Below are positions 19,427 through 33,075 of a stretch of 64,000 nucleotides of DNA, piece by piece. A program made the position numbers and the translations under genes. Origin of the DNA: Adiantum capillus-veneris (lineage: Eukaryota > Streptophyta > Polypodiopsida > Polypodiales > Pteridaceae). Under the pieces are notes generated by a model. That model was not told the origin of the DNA. It saw nothing but the letters and a program-made list of their open reading frames with translations, and did not search any database. Positions within the stretch are counted from its first letter, which is position 1. Every line of letters starts with the position of its first letter. Where the stretch lies: contig CM043944.1 of assembly GCA_014529385.2 (NCBI GenBank), positions 176,691,740 to 176,755,739 of the forward strand, given 5' to 3'.

Positions 19427-19704
19427 TGTTGGAATTAGGGTTGCAAAGAAATGCACACAGCTTGGAGAAGATGAAGGAAGCTCAAGGCACACAATAGAGA
19501 GTGTGTTACTTAGTGTGCAATGGAAAAATAGATAGCCCTAGAGTGATGGGCGTATATACTATGCACGAGGGAAAAAACCTCCTAAAGAGGAAAAAAAAGC
19601 CCCGATGGTCCTTATTTGCTCTCACACATCACTACCACATGTATATGGTAATAGCCATTTCATAAAAAACAACATCTTTGCTCACCCTCACTTCGCCCAT
19701 GACA
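19427..19704 (-). repeat. Copia A 5' LTR
   Basis: Starts TGTTGGAATTAGGG beside the primer site and ends CATGACA at 19704, after which copia B integrase coding sequence begins. 278 bp. A TATATA motif at about 19550-19556 is a possible TATA box on the minus strand. Confidence 0.75.
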
Positions 19705-19709
19705 GGTTT

Positions 19710-20930
19710 TTAACACTTGTACCCTTTTTTCTCAAGGAAATAGCCAATGAACACACTTTTTTTTGCTTTTGGATCAAGCTTACTTCTTTGCTCATCCGGC
19801 ACATGTACATAAGAAATACATCCAGACACTTTAACATTTGATACATCTAATTTTTCACCACATGATTTTTGTTCTAGCATCATATCATATATTGCAATAA
19901 TAGGGGTCTTGTTCATAATGTAAACACCTATATCAACAACCTCAGCCAAATAACAATGATGCATGTTCTTGTCGTTCATCAATGCTCTAGCAACTTCTGT
20001 AATGTGCCTGTTCTTCTGCTCAACAACACCATTTTCTGCAGGGTATACCTGCATGAAAAGTACCTCTAAATTCCATGCTTTTTAAGAAAACCATTGAGTT
20101 CATTAAAGAATTTTTCTCCCCCTCCATTTGACATTAAGAATTTTACAAGTTCCCTTGTTTGTTTTCCACCATAACCTTGAAATTATGAAAGTGCATAAAC
20201 ACCTCACTTTTTTGCTTCATGAAGTAGACCGATACCTTCCTTGTATGGTCACCAACATTAGGCAAAATTTGGACTCACAAAGGGGCCCTTTACGGAGTTT
20301 GACTTTACCTCTCTCTACCAAAACGGGTGCATGGATAAATGTTTGCAAACAAACTCCAAAGTTGGCGGAGGTTTGACAATTAGAATGTTCTCTTCAAGCT
20401 CTATCTACTGATATATAGCAGGCCATGAGATTCCTCATATTTTAGAAGATTCTTTTTTTGATTCACTTAGATTCCGACAGAGTTGTCACATCATAGGTGA
20501 ATCAAAAAAAGAATCTTCTAAAATATGAGGAATCTCATGGTGTGCTATATGTCAGTAGATAGAGCTTAAAGAGGACATTCTAACTGTCAAACCTCCGCCA
20601 AATTTGGAGTTTGTTTGCAAAAAATTATCCATGCGCCCGTTTTGGTAGAGAGAGGTAAAGTCAAACTCCTTAAAGGGCCCCTTTGTGAGTCCAAATTTTG
20701 CCTAATGTGAAGCTCACATAATATCTACAACCACCCATAGATGCAGTCTTTGCCAAACCCCAAACATCTGTATGCACTAAATCTAATGCATTCTTCCTTA
20801 CATGCTTATCATGAGGAAAGGATGATTTTTTTAACTTTCCAGACTGATAAGTTTCACGAACTTTTTGCATCTCAACAACTTTAAATGTTGGCAAACCAAT
20901 AACCATCTCTCTACTTTGCATCATTTTCAG
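19710..20930 (-). pseudogene. Copia B integrase, interrupted by foldback element
   Basis: Right part (20924-20708): GAG-pre-integrase and integrase start, LPTFKVVEMQKV, HTDVWGLAKTASMGGCRYYVSF. Left part: after the 452-bp foldback element the core resumes as GDHTRKVSVYFMKQKSEVF, then NGVVEQKNRHITEVARALM with the catalytic Glu, and C-terminal HVPDEQRSKLDPKAKKSVFIGY. The frame shifts around 20060-20130. Inactive. Confidence 0.85.
20256..20707. mobile_element. Foldback (MITE-like) element with 211-bp arms
   Basis: Left arm 20256-20466, right arm 20497-20707, near-perfect inverted repeats with a 30-base loop. Ends are CATTAGGCAAAATTTGG / its complement. Inserted within the copia B integrase motif between YYVSF and GDHTRK. 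No ORF and no obvious target duplication. Transcribed in either direction it forms a long hairpin. Confidence 0.85.
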
Positions 20931-21059
20931 CCTCTACAAATTCACATGACAAATATACTTGTGCCAAATCTCAATAGCTATAACAACTCATGCACCCTAT
21001 GCAAACATGGTAGCAATTACCTCGGACACAATTATATCCAAATTAAACATTCTGACTAC

Positions 21060-22486
21060 TTTCTTTCCTTGTGCAACTAGCCTTCCATTCTTCTTATTCT
21101 CCTAAAAAAAAAGACCGTTAGAGTTAAACCTGACCTGCAAGCCTTGCTCAACCGTTTGCCCAATAGAAACCAGGTTCTTTGTGATGTTGGGTACATGTTT
21201 GTGATGCTGGGTACATGTAGTACATTAGCCAAGTACTTTACTTTACGAGGTTCTTTCTGATGTTGGGTACATGTAGTACATCAGCCTACATGTAGTACAT
21301 CAGCCAAGTAATTTTACTTCACCATATATCATAGAAAATGATACATTATCTATATGCATAATAGGGTGTGTAGTATCATCCCCGTCTCTATGTAACCAGG
21401 ACTTTGCAAAGTCTGCATTTCCTTTAACCATTCACCATGACCGGTCATGTGATTTATGTACTAGAATCCACATACCTGACAATATCACTAGATTTTGCCA
21501 CATTTACAATCATAATATTTAGCATGTGCTACACCATAAATAGCCTCTTAGGATCATCTACATTCTTGCTAGTGGTTGCATAATTATTTTGGTACCTCTT
21601 GTCTCGATAGTCACGTTCAAAGTGACCATGTCTTCTACAAACCCAACATACTACATTTTCATGTTGACCTATATTATTGCACTGCACATTTCCACAACCT
21701 CTTGGACTCCCCCTGCCTCAAAATGTTCAATGACCACCTATGTTATGCCCTTGATTGTTATTTCACTATTGTGTTTGGTGGTTGCCTCTTCCTCGGCCTC
21801 CTCCACGACCTGTACCATGTCCTCTTCCACTTCCACTGTTGTTGAAAAGGGCCTGTTAGAATTATTTCTTCCCTAAAGAGCGGAGTCTTCCTCAGGTTCC
21901 TTCTCTTCCACAATCAATAAGGACACCAAATCTGTAAAAGAAGGAATGTTATCTCGAAGATGACTACCAGTCTTAAACTGTTTGTACGCTCGACCCAAAC
22001 CTTGTAGATACACTTTCACATTGTCATCACCATCAACTATAACACCAAGTGATGCAAATGATTCACTTGTCTTCAATGAATAATCATTGATCAATATATT
22101 TTTCTTATGCATTGTATTTAGCTCAGTCTTCAACTACAGCTTCCTTGCCTTTGTGTTGGTCACATCCAATGACAGGAAGGTGTCCCAAGCCTCCTTATAA
22201 GTATGAGCATCTTGTATATGCTCAATCATAGTATCCCGCACACTCACAAAAAGATAGTACTTGACCTTTTGAGCTCCCTGGTTCCAATCTCTGAACATCT
22301 TTATATGCACAACATGTGCACCTTGCTCTGGTAATGGTGATGTTTCTCATGCTCTCCATCAACGTAGTTTCAATGACCTTTGCCCATAAGGAAATTGGTC
22401 ATTCTGTACATCCAAGCATGGAAGTTGTTCTTGTCCAGCTTCTCACTGACAATCTGTTTAAGTCCATCATTTTTCGATGACATGTT
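21060..22486 (-). pseudogene. Copia B Gag and protease
   Basis: Gag begins at an ATG near 22481 (MSSKNDGLKQIVSEKLDKNN, FHAWMYRMTNF), with TGA at 22370 where Trp is usual. Middle part 22133-21873 has SLKTSESFASLG and a VYLQGLGRAYKQF motif, ending in TAG at 21873 with the frame continuing. The zinc knuckle near 21605-21650 reads CWVCRRHGHFERDY, its last Cys changed to Tyr. Further left a degenerate protease and the motif VLHVPNITKNLVSIGQ (about 21160-21200) follow. Confidence 0.75.
21178..21310. repeat. Local tandem duplications in copia B protease
   Basis: The string GATGTTGGGTACATGT(AGTACATCAGCC) recurs at 21184, 21202 (one change), 21252 and in part at 21283, breaking the protease frame. 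Looks like replication-slippage duplication of a short coding block. Confidence 0.6.
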
Positions 22487-22880
22487 TACAACCCTTCACC
22501 AAGTCTCCGAGTAGCTTGCTAAAAATAGTAAGTTACCACAATATGCATACACACACCTACTTAAAAATATCAAACATAATCTATTAATACTAGAGCCAAA
22601 CCAAAGCTTTTTGCACCTCCAAAATGCAGATCTACAAAATCCCAAACCATAGTGTTTCTGCATGTGAATGCACTCTAACTCCAAAATGGGGATTGAATTG
22701 CACTCAAAATAGAAATTTGACTGCACAATTGTAATCTAAAGGACTATATAGAACCCTGAGAAACACAATCTCCAAACAAAATAACCTCAGTTGGAGATCG
22801 TTTGACGATGGCTCTTGAGAATCCCAAGACCGCTTTCTTTGTTGCTCCTACTTGCTGCTCCAAGTTTCTCAAACATAACC

Positions 22881-22894
22881 GGACTTTGATACCA
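22881..22894 (-). promoter_or_regulatory. Copia B primer binding site
   Basis: Minus strand TGGTATCAAAGTCC directly abutting the LTR start at 22895; a variant of the tRNA-Met primer site. Confidence 0.8.
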
Positions 22895-23569
<675 letters not shown>

Positions 23570-24300
23570 TTTATCCCTCATTGGAGAATCTTTTTCATCC
23601 TCAAAAATAAAAGTGATCGATGATATCTTCTTAATAACACTAATGTTTTCCATAATGACACCTGTCTCACAGGTCCATCTGTCCATTTGACCGATACACG
23701 ATTCAATAGGATGTCCAATGAAACCAAAAAGAACATCTTGATTGTCTACATTGTTGTTTCTTTGCAAATGTTTGTGTAAATGTATTATATCCAAAATAGT
23801 GTGTGGACTCCATTCATAATGCACTTGAGTGTTTAAAATGAGTTACCACAACTAAGAAGTGAATAAACAAATGACCAGTTTCTAGATTTGTTGAAGGTGC
23901 TAGAACATGTAAAAATACTTCTTCTTAATTTTCCATGCAAGTGACTTGCCAAAAAATCTCATGAGCACAAATTAAGCCTTGAAATGTTATTCCTCATTAG
24001 TAGACAACCTCACCATAACTGGGGATCAAGGTTGAAAAACCCTATCATTAACATGCACAACATGCTTTGCAGCATGATAAGAAAACTTCAAACTAGTGAG
24101 GTAATCTTTCCAATTGTATTGATTCTCGCTAGTGTACACTCTTAATATATCCTCTTGCACTAGATTAATACTTGAAAGCTGCCCATCCATCTCTGGATGA
24201 GTGGTAGTATTGTTATTGAGTTGTTTCTCCCTAACCATTTACAAACATTTCTCCAAAAGTAATAGGTAGATGTAAGTCACAATAATTACTCCCAATATTC
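23570..24300 (-). pseudogene. Chromovirus-like gypsy integrase core and tail fragment
   Basis: At 24238-24026 the translation TTHPEMDGQ followed by YTSENQYNWKDYLTSLKFSY is the integrase region around the catalytic Glu in chromoviruses (here the usual GQTE is degenerate, GQLS). Between 24026 and 23824 a degraded tail follows. At 23824-23570 the ending ENISVIKK..SITFIFEDEKD resembles the chromodomain-side 'ATWED..FP.F.LEDK' ending. Interrupted on the left by copia B and upstream by copia C. Confidence 0.65.
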
Positions 24301-24410
24301 TTGAGTAATCTATATAATCAATACACATTATGAAAAACCAGCTTGGTTAACTTTAGAGATTGAATAGGGAACGTCTATACGGAGCCATCACCTCGTATGG
24401 TGGTTGGTAG

Positions 24411-24713
<303 letters not shown>

Positions 24714-24724
24714 ACCTCCCACTT
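24714..24724 (-). promoter_or_regulatory. Copia C polypurine tract
   Basis: Minus strand AAGTGGGAGGT immediately before the LTR start TGTTGGGATT; the plus-strand priming site. Confidence 0.8.
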
Positions 24725-24989
24725 AAAGTCCAATGTGGCACTTTAAGTAACTGTAAATCTATGAACATAAATGTACAAAGATTTACATGGCTTCCATCTA
24801 TCCAATGCCCAATAACTCACGACAATGCACAAAGCCCTCTCCTAGAAGTCCCTTTGTGAGTAGATCAACATGATTGTCCTTGGTGTGGATCTTCATCAGT
24901 TGTATCTTCTTGTCTTCAAGTACTTACCTAATGAAGTGATATTTCACATCAATATGCAGTCTTCGAATGGAACACTAGATTCTTTGCCA

Positions 24990-26432
24990 ATTGTATAACA
25001 CTTTGACTATCGCAATATAACTCTGGCATATCTACTTTGATTCCCAAGTCTGCTAGAATCTACCAAGCCAAATAGCTTCTTTGCATGCCTCATTTGCTGC
25101 AACATACTCAGCTTCTGTAGTAGACTGCATAATACAATCTTGTAATCGAGATCGCCATGATATGGCACCTCCAGCCAATGTAAAGACATAGCCTGATGTA
25201 GATCTCGTCTTATTCAAGTCTCTTGCATAATCTGAGTTAGTGTGTCCTCTGACACTCAAATTATGACTACCATAGCATATGAACATACTCTTTGTATGTT
25301 TTAAGTATCTCATGATACCTTTCACTGCCTCCCAATGTTTCTTGCTGGGATTTGACATATATCTGCTAACCACTCCCACTGCAAATGCAATATCCAGATG
25401 TGTAGCAATCATTGCATACATCAAACTCCCATATGCAGACGCATACAACACCGTATCCATTTCAACCTTTTCCACCTCAGACTGTGGGAAATATTGGTTG
25501 CTTAGTTTCACATATGACGGCAATGGTGTCATCAATGCCTTTCCCTTTTCCATATGGAAATGTTGCAACACCTTGTCAATATACTCTTCCTGAGATAAGT
25601 AAAGCATCTTCTTTGACCTATCTCGCTGGATATGCATACCCAATATATGACTTTCCTCACCCATGTCTTTCATGTCAAAAACCTTTGCCATTTTTGACTT
25701 AAGAGCTGAAATGTCTGCCATTTGTCTACTAGCAAGTAACATGTCATCCACATACAAGATGAGGATTATCAAGCTACCATCCTTAGCTTGTCGAGTATAC
25801 AGGCAATGATCTGTCTCACTTCTCTTGTATCCTTGAGAAAGCATAAATTGGTGAAACTTCTTGTACCATTCTCTTGGTGCCTGTTTCAAGCCATAGAGAT
25901 TCTTTCTCAAACGACATACCAATTTCTCTTTGCCTTTCTCAACATACCCTTCTGGCTGCTGCATATAAACCTCCTCATGCAAATCTCCATGAAGAAATGC
26001 CGTTTTCACATCCATCTGATGTAAATGCAGATCATGTTTGGAAACCAAAGCAAGTACACTTCTCAATGTTGTCATCTTTACAATTGGTGAAAAGAATTTA
26101 TCAAAATCTATTCCACGTTCTTGCTTAAAACCCTTAGCAACCAACCGTGCTTTGTATTTTGGTTGTCCGTCATGAGGAGTAAGCTTATACCTGTAAACCC
26201 ACTTACAAGGAAGAGCTTTCTTGCCCTCTGGCAATTGAACCAAATCCAACGTTTGATTCTTAGGCAGAGCCATCATCTCTGATTGCATGGCCAACTGCCC
26301 ATTTTTTGAGTCAACCACTTGTAATGCCTCCTTGTAACAAGATGGTTCTCCACAATCCGTGACCATGACATAATTTAGAGGTGGCACATAACGATCAGGT
26401 GGTTTGGAGACACGATCAGAATGTCTCACCAC
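24990..26432 (-). pseudogene. Copia C reverse transcriptase and RNase H
   Basis: Long frame of 459 residues. RT: CKWVYRYKLTPHDG, KARLVAKGFKQERGIDF, MDVKTAFLHGDL, LYGLKQAPREWY, and an intact catalytic YVDDMLLAS (about 25737-25760). RNase H: TNSDYARDLNKTRSTSGY with the first Asp, STTEAEYVAA with the Glu. The frame is lost near 25053 by a small frameshift, after which CDSQSVIQLAKN (third catalytic region) is readable to about 24990. TAA at 26439 separates it in-frame from integrase; Gln would fit. Confidence 0.9.
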
Positions 26433-26438
26433 AATTGA

Positions 26439-27446
26439 TTATGCCTCTCTAGCCACTATAGGCGGTTCTTGAGCCTGACCATGTTGTCTTGATGTTCTAG
26501 CACTAGGTCCATCTTTCCCGAAGACAACTCTTCTGATATCCTCTGTCTTCTCTGGCTTAGCGTGAAACTTGGCTTCATTGAGATGCACATCATTGCTACG
26601 AATAACTTTTTTGGACTCAGGATCCCAAAGCCGGTAACCCACCTCGCCCGATTCTCCGTAGCCAAGAAATATACACTTCTTGCTCTTTGGTTCTAACTTA
26701 TTCCTCAAATCCTTAGAAATATGGCTATAAGCTTCACAACCAAAGACTCTAAGATGCTTATACAAAGGTGCCCTGCCTGTCCATAGCATCTTGGCCACTT
26801 CACTCTTATCCAGAACTCTACCAGGAGACCTGTTGATCAAATGGACTACTGTAGCCACTGCTTCTGCCCAAAATCCATCAGGCAACTCAGCATTTGAAAA
26901 CATGCTTCTGACCTTCTTCTGTATGGTTCTATTCATACGTTCTTCAACCCCATTCTGTGAAGGATTATATGGTGCACTAAGTTCCCGCTTAATCCCCTTT
27001 CTTCACAGAATTCTTGAAAAGCCTTGGAAACGTACTCTCCACCATTGGCAGTCCTCAAGCACTTTAGCTTCTGACCACTCTAATTCTCCACAAGCTGCAA
27101 GAATTTCTTAGAGACCTTGAGCACCTCATCCTTGTGCTTCAAGAAGTAAACCCATACTCTGCGAGAATAGTCGTCTATAAAGGTACAAAAGTATGCTGCT
27201 CCCCTAGTGACAAACTAGGCATTGGTCTGCATAGATCACTGTGCACAAGAGCTAACCGTTCGTCCCTACGATTCCTCTCTGATCTATGTAGTTCCTGTGT
27301 TTGCTTACCATAAACACAATGCTCAGAAAACTCGCAACCTTGAAATGAAAAGCTAGGCAAATAACCATAACGAGAAAGCATTTCCATTCCTCTTTTTGAC
27401 ATATGTCCCAACCTACGATGCCACAGTGACACACTTGGCTACTCAA
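26439..27446 (-). pseudogene. Copia C integrase
   Basis: Right: GAG-pre-integrase SLWHRRLGHMSKRGM, then HSDLCRP with the first catalytic region, a frameshift near 27180, FIDDYSRRVWVYFLKHKDEV, a TAG at 27080-27082, then CLRTANGGEYVSKAF (second Asp changed to Asn, TAN rather than SDN) and another frameshift. Left, 26936-26439: NRTIQKKVRSM, FWAEAVATVVHLINRSP, LRVFGCEAYSHI, KCIFLGYGESGEVGYRLWDP, the C-terminal domain. Not functional. Confidence 0.85.
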
Positions 27447-27469
27447 TCACATCAATTACATGGTTTTTA

Positions 27470-28753
27470 ACCTCTGAAACATGTAAAGTGTACAGAGTTC
27501 CTGACTTATTGCCATGTGCTACAGTCATCGAACCTTTGGAGATCTTCCAAGAAATGTTCCAAAAAACTGTCACATAACCCGCATCATCCAACTTCCTTGT
27601 ACTGATCAAGCTCTTTCGGATTGGTGGAACATGTCTGACATTCTTGAGCCATAAAGAAGATCCATTCTAAAACTTCAACTGCACATCTCCCACTCCAAGT
27701 ATGTCACAAACCTGCTCATCGCCAAGTCTGACATAATTTTAGTAGCCACATATGATGTAAACCACTCTTTGTGCGGAGAAACATGTAAAGATGCTCCTAA
27801 GTCGATAATCCAACCACTCATAGCATGTACATCCTCTGTAGTCAAGAAAAAATAATCAAAATTGCTTGTGAGGAAGATGTCACCAGTTGACCAGAATCAC
27901 TGTCCGAACCAGATCTTGTGACATTCACCTCTTCAATCTTCACTGAACTCTTTTTTTCATCTTGCTCAGAACTCTTTGTTTTGCCCTGTTCTTGTTTCCA
28001 CTTCATACAATCTCTCTTCATGTGACCCTTCTTGCCACAATGGTAGCATTCTATGTCATCCTTTGACTTTGAGTCACAAGAATTACTTCGGTTTTGTGCC
28101 TTCTTACCCTTCTTCTCTTTGAACTGCTATCTCCCTTGAACAAGCAAAGCACTATTGCCTTTTCCTTTGTCAATGTTCTTCTTGTTAACTTCCTCTATAA
28201 GCAATCTGCCTTCTACATTGGCACTTGTAAGACCCTCTGGCATGACAAAATTACTTAATGTCATGCAAAAAAAATCCCAACTGTCTGGCAAAGTGATTAA
28301 GAGAAACATGGCCTTCATTAAATCTGGAAAGACTATCTCCTGTGCTGTTAACTGGCTGAAAATTGTGTGAAATTCATTGAGATGATTTGACATGGCTGTC
28401 CCTTCCTTCATCTTCAAATCCACCAATTTCTTGAGCCAGTAAATTTGAGAAGCAGCACTTTGTTTCTCGTACATACCACATAGCTTTTGTCATACGCCAT
28501 ACGTTGTAGTCTCTTCTGCTACGTTGAAGTAAATTTTTTTTGCCAGTGTCAACATGATTGAGGAACAAGCTAACTCATCAAGCCCTTCCCACTCATCTTC
28601 AGCCATACCTTCTGGTCTCGCCCCTTTGAGCTTCAGTGGCTTCACTTGTTTTTTTTGCACCAAAACCTGCCAAATCTACTTCTTCCAGAATGGAAAGTTT
28701 GTTCCATCCAACTTCTTTATGTTGGAAAGAGTCTCACTTTGAGAAGATGCCAT
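27470..28753 (-). pseudogene. Copia C Gag and protease
   Basis: Gag start ATG at 28751-28753 (MASSQSETLSNIKKLDGTNF). Middle: LVDLKMKEGTAMSNHLNEFH and SLPDSWD-like LITLPDSWDFF. Zinc knuckle CYHCGKKGHMKRDC at about 28008-28052, after a TAG at 28127. Protease near 27760-27850: GWIIDLGASLHVSPHKEWF, with D-L-G where active enzymes have D-S-G, a change explained by a single C-to-T. The remainder to 27470 is degraded. Confidence 0.8.
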
Positions 28754-29542
28754 GTCTGCCAAACTGTTTACTCCTGGGAAAAATCCGGCAGAGTTTCCCC
28801 TGTAAACTAGCCTCTGTACACAATAAACAAGCTGTAAACAACAAGCTGAACACCTCTCCTCAAGAACTGTCAGTATTTTGAAAATTTTTGACAGAGTTTC
28901 CCCTGTAAACTGAGCTCTAGAAACCAAAAGATAGCTCAAAAACAACCATAAATAGCCGACCAGTGAAAAATCTAAAAATCTCTGTAATATGCTATCCTGT
29001 AAGCATACACTGTCTCCTATCTAGGTGATCATAGAACCTGTATCTGTCTCAAGACTAAAACCCTGAACAATGCCTGAGCGGCCTCACGTATAAGATGCAA
29101 TCCAGTCTCTACACAAAGTCATACATCCTATGGGATAAAAGTCACCGAAGAGGATGAGTGTAGAGGGGAACTCTACCAACCTAATCCACCTCACACTGGG
29201 TAACCCAGCCCCCAATGCTTGGCTTCAAGATATATATGTGTACCTGGTCTATAGATGATTCTTTGAAAACTAATGAGTGATGTAAGTTGATGCCGATATT
29301 GATGCCGACCACCTCCTGCTTGCCAATCTACACAAGACGGGTTTCTTTGTGACTGAAACCTATCTTTTGATGTAGTGCTCAGAATGAAATTTTGAGGGCA
29401 TAAACAGCTTCAAAAGGGGGATAAAACCCCAAGTCACCTACTAGAAATACTCCCAGAACGCTGAGTGTGAATTTCCAAGCTCCGGATCCAGAATCTGCCT
29501 GACAAGTGCGTGGGCGCGTGATTACGCAAAAACGTACTGAAC

Positions 29543-29557
29543 CTTGCTCTCATACCA
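29543..29557 (-). promoter_or_regulatory. Copia C primer binding site
   Basis: Minus strand TGGTATGAGAGCAAGG, two bases from the LTR edge at 29560; a tRNA-Met-like primer site with one mismatch to the usual TGGTATCAGAGC. Confidence 0.8.
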
Positions 29558-29559
29558 AT

Positions 29560-29809
29560 TGAAATTGTGGAGCAGAGCTTAGATCAACACACACATACAC
29601 ACGCATAGACACACACACACACACACACACACAGAGATACACAAGCAAAGAGCTTACACTGTACGTAGAGAATTCGTTGAAGGGTTATCTCCCAAATCTT
29701 ATTATTCACACTAGTATAAGTGAGTATATACAAAGAGTTAGTGATAAGCGAGTTAGGCGGGCGACCGTCCATATCCGTATCAGAGGCCACTTGGGCTTTA
29801 ATCCCAACA
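29560..29809 (-). repeat. Copia C 5' LTR
   Basis: TGAAATTGTGG... to ...ATCCCAACA, 250 bp. The CA tract is short and imperfect (29588-29632) compared with the 3' LTR. Otherwise the two LTRs are clearly the same sequence. Confidence 0.9.
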
Positions 29810-29814
29810 GGTAC

Positions 29815-32800
29815 ACCCACAACAATCTAAGCACTTGTGGTGAAAAATGCTTCACAAGCTATCAATTTCATGAATTTGCATGCCGCTCAAAATATGACTT
29901 TTCTAAACACTATGGCCCATAACACATAGTGTGCATGCATTTAACAAAAACTTATCCAAACCTACATTTTCATGACTATAATTACCAATGCTTGAGGTGG
30001 ATGTTATGCTCATAGAAATCATAGAAGAGGGGGGAATAAAATGTGTAAATAGATCTAAAAAAAGAAACTAAAGACGTCTCACTGCAATTACTTGAAAGCC
30101 TTGCTAAACAGATGGACCATGATAGAGTGTGAAAATTAATCACATCTAGTTAACAACAATGAAACATTTTCATTAATCGAACGTAGCCTTGTTATAGGTG
30201 TAAAAAAACATCCCTTAATGTTGTTTAATAGTACTTGTACCCTTAAAAAGGTTTATTTGGTATGCGACAATTTCTTGCCACCAAAATTGTCCTCGATACT
30301 ATGTGCTTGGAACGGTCTAATAAATAGATTTTACCTGTGTCTATGGACTTTGTTTGCAACACATAATTAGGAAAGCATGCATCAATGTTAGTCCAGTGAC
30401 TCATATTCTCCACATCTCAAATATGTCACATTTAATGATGTGAAGAATTATGACATTCATTAAGTACGACATGTACTTGCGGGTGGAGGTATTGAAAACA
30501 CTCAGCGATATGGGTGAGAGGGACCCTCACAATCTATGGCCCACACTAGATTAACCAAACTCCATGAGCTCTAAGACTATGTTGCACCTCTTGTGACTAA
30601 CAACATGTGCCAAAAATCTCTACCACGTAGGCCTATAACTATTTCAATAGGGAGTGAACCCTCAATTGTATTAAAATGAACAATTTAGAGGGAAAGTAAT
30701 ATGTTGCAAAAATGGTACTTGTACCCTACTTTCCAAAATTCTTTGCTCCTACATGACCTTATCATGCATTTGAAGAGCAAAGTGGATGAAATCATTCCAA
30801 CATATGTATTGCAGTTGAAAAACTCAATCAAAGCATATTCAAAGATTAGAAAAAACCAAATCATATGCTTACTATGAGGTGGAAAATATATTATACTTAT
30901 CTGGAGGTCAAGTGCAATATTCAAACGTCAAAGATACATTACTAAAAATCCAGCCTCAAAAGGTCCAGTATTGCTTTGACCTATTAAACACTAAAAGTAG
31001 AGATTATTGAAGAAAAAAAAATAAATTTCATAATCTTGGGTGTTGCCTTGGGAATCCAAACCCCTTGGTTAGCTCTTGTAGATCCAAACCCTTGGTTAGA
31101 TTTTGCAAAGAAACTTATTGAACTACTAGCTAACAAAGACTAGCATAGTATACCATGTCACCAATAGTATTTGTAAGCAACTTAAATATCACGCGCATAG
31201 ACACAATCAATCCTATCGGCTAAACATGAGATCCTCTCAAGTTGGAATCTTACTCACAACTAGATCTCTGATCATATCTCCTCTTGGAAAGAAGAGAACA
31301 ATTTCCCAACCAAGTACAAGATAGTCATATCAGATATTCTTTGGTTTACAAAACACAAGATTACCTGCACTGAGGCTCTCTTAGTAGATTCATTATATTT
31401 GATGAATTAGTTACTTGATAGCGAGTCCATTCTTGCATGAAATAGAGGAAAAAGGAGTAGGATAGGGATCTCTGCAAGGCTTGGAGAGTTGGATTAAGCA
31501 AGGAATGAGGCAAGAATTTCCAAAGCAAATTAACAATGCTGGTCAGTGCAAGTGGGACAACGTGTGCAGAGCATCAAGCGCTTGGAGTAGAAAGCATTTG
31601 AGCTTCTTGAGAATTGGATGATTTGCTTTTCCTCTCATCAACAAGCAACAAACTGCATTTTTTGTGTGTGTGAGAACTTCCATCATTAAGTGAGTAGATT
31701 AGGGGAACTTTAAGAGGGTGGATTTGCAGCACTTGCAAGTTAAAAATTCAATTGGGCAGCATGAGGAGTGCATTCTATTTGAGAGCTTCTAATTTTGTGC
31801 TTTTGTAATTGTTTCACTTTTTTCAAGATTTTTGCCATCAATTTGGTGAAAATAGTATCCCAATGTGTTATAATTGCTCCATCTCACCTTTTCTACATCT
31901 TGCAACTCAATTAGAGTCTTTAGATTATCGAGACCTTTTGTAACATCACAATATCAAACTGGCACCAAAAAATTATCTCTAAGGAGAAAACATAGCATAC
32001 AATTTAACTTCATAATTATGAATTAGATTTGAATACAAATGTGAAGGTGGATAGTCTGCATAATCATAAAGATGGCTCTACCTTATGCGGTTGTCCCAAA
32101 ATGAACAAAATATCTTGGGGAACAAGGTAGACTGGTCGATTGTCATGTGTCATTTGGGTTGAAGTCCAACAATGTGCATATTAATACAATACATGTGATT
32201 ACATGCAATAAAATTCATAAGCTCATAGTCTTAACTCACTCCAAAGTTTTTTCACCATCCTTAGAAATCCTATGCCTCCTCATCTTGCACCTTGTTTTTC
32301 TTCCATAGTCCATTTCACTCGGAGTGGAAGTATTTAAAGGTTCTGACTTTTAGTGTAGTGTTTGATCTAAACTAATGAAAGCCAGTTTGTAAAAGAGTAG
32401 CTTTATCCTCCTATACGTGACGTGTATCCCCTTTGTAATGGACCAATGATCAAGTGACATGGATGACTTCTTTATAATGGATTTGTGTGTGCACATCATG
32501 ATTGTAGAGCCACAACTAGTGTGCAACTATCTTGTCCTTATACACCAAAATAATGGAGCAACTTTGCAAGAAGTTGCAAATTTTCCTACTTTACGACTTT
32601 TTCTTCCCTAAAAATAGGATCAAAACTAAATTTCAAATTCACATAAGGGTAGGGAAAACTCCAAAGAATGCTACACACATGCTGCAACATTATATTTCTC
32701 TAATTCAATTGCACACTCAAAGGACAATTGTCCAATCTCCACATTTCTCCATTCTCGACAAAGCACCTAGAAGTGCTAACCAATCTAAAGGATACCTACA

Positions 32801-33075
32801 TGATGCCATGAGCTTGACTGTTCTCACAACTTAGTCAAAATGCATTGACCACATGAAAAGGTCAACCATGTAAGTGTAGTGCTCTTTGTCTAATATAATA
32901 CCAATTTTTCCCATGATGCTATCAAAAAACTTTGGCTCGCATCAAGGAGCCCTTAGTATCTACATGCATTCAATATACTAAGAAAAGTGTTCATGATTGG
33001 GAAGGTGCCCTGCTGTTGCATCCAACAAAAACAATTCATGGCTTCCTTGACAAGCTCTTGTTGGGTCTCCGAAAG
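29815..33075. other. AT-rich region, nothing recognised
   Basis: No ORF above noise, no LTR edges, no tRNA-like fold noticed. A short local duplication (CAAACCCCTTGGTTAG / CAAACCCTTGGTTAG, 31067 and 31087) is the only structure. It may contain the degraded 5' part of the chromovirus element interrupted by copia C. Confidence 0.4.

Larger units (their letters stand above)
15046..19704 (-). mobile_element. Copia element A, 3'-truncated
   Basis: Leftward order LTR (19427-19704), primer site, gag, protease, integrase, RT: the Ty1/copia order. RT stops being readable near 15050, so RNase H and the 3' LTR are lost. A MITE sits in integrase (16408-16864). Many in-frame TAG/TAA codons interrupt an otherwise continuous frame. 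Its LTR abuts the coding sequence of copia B at 19705. Confidence 0.85.

Noticed and set aside
29815-33075. Weak gypsy-like words in minus-strand translation (for example CEAFFTTSA)
   Set aside because: Too short and isolated; no ordered set of motifs.
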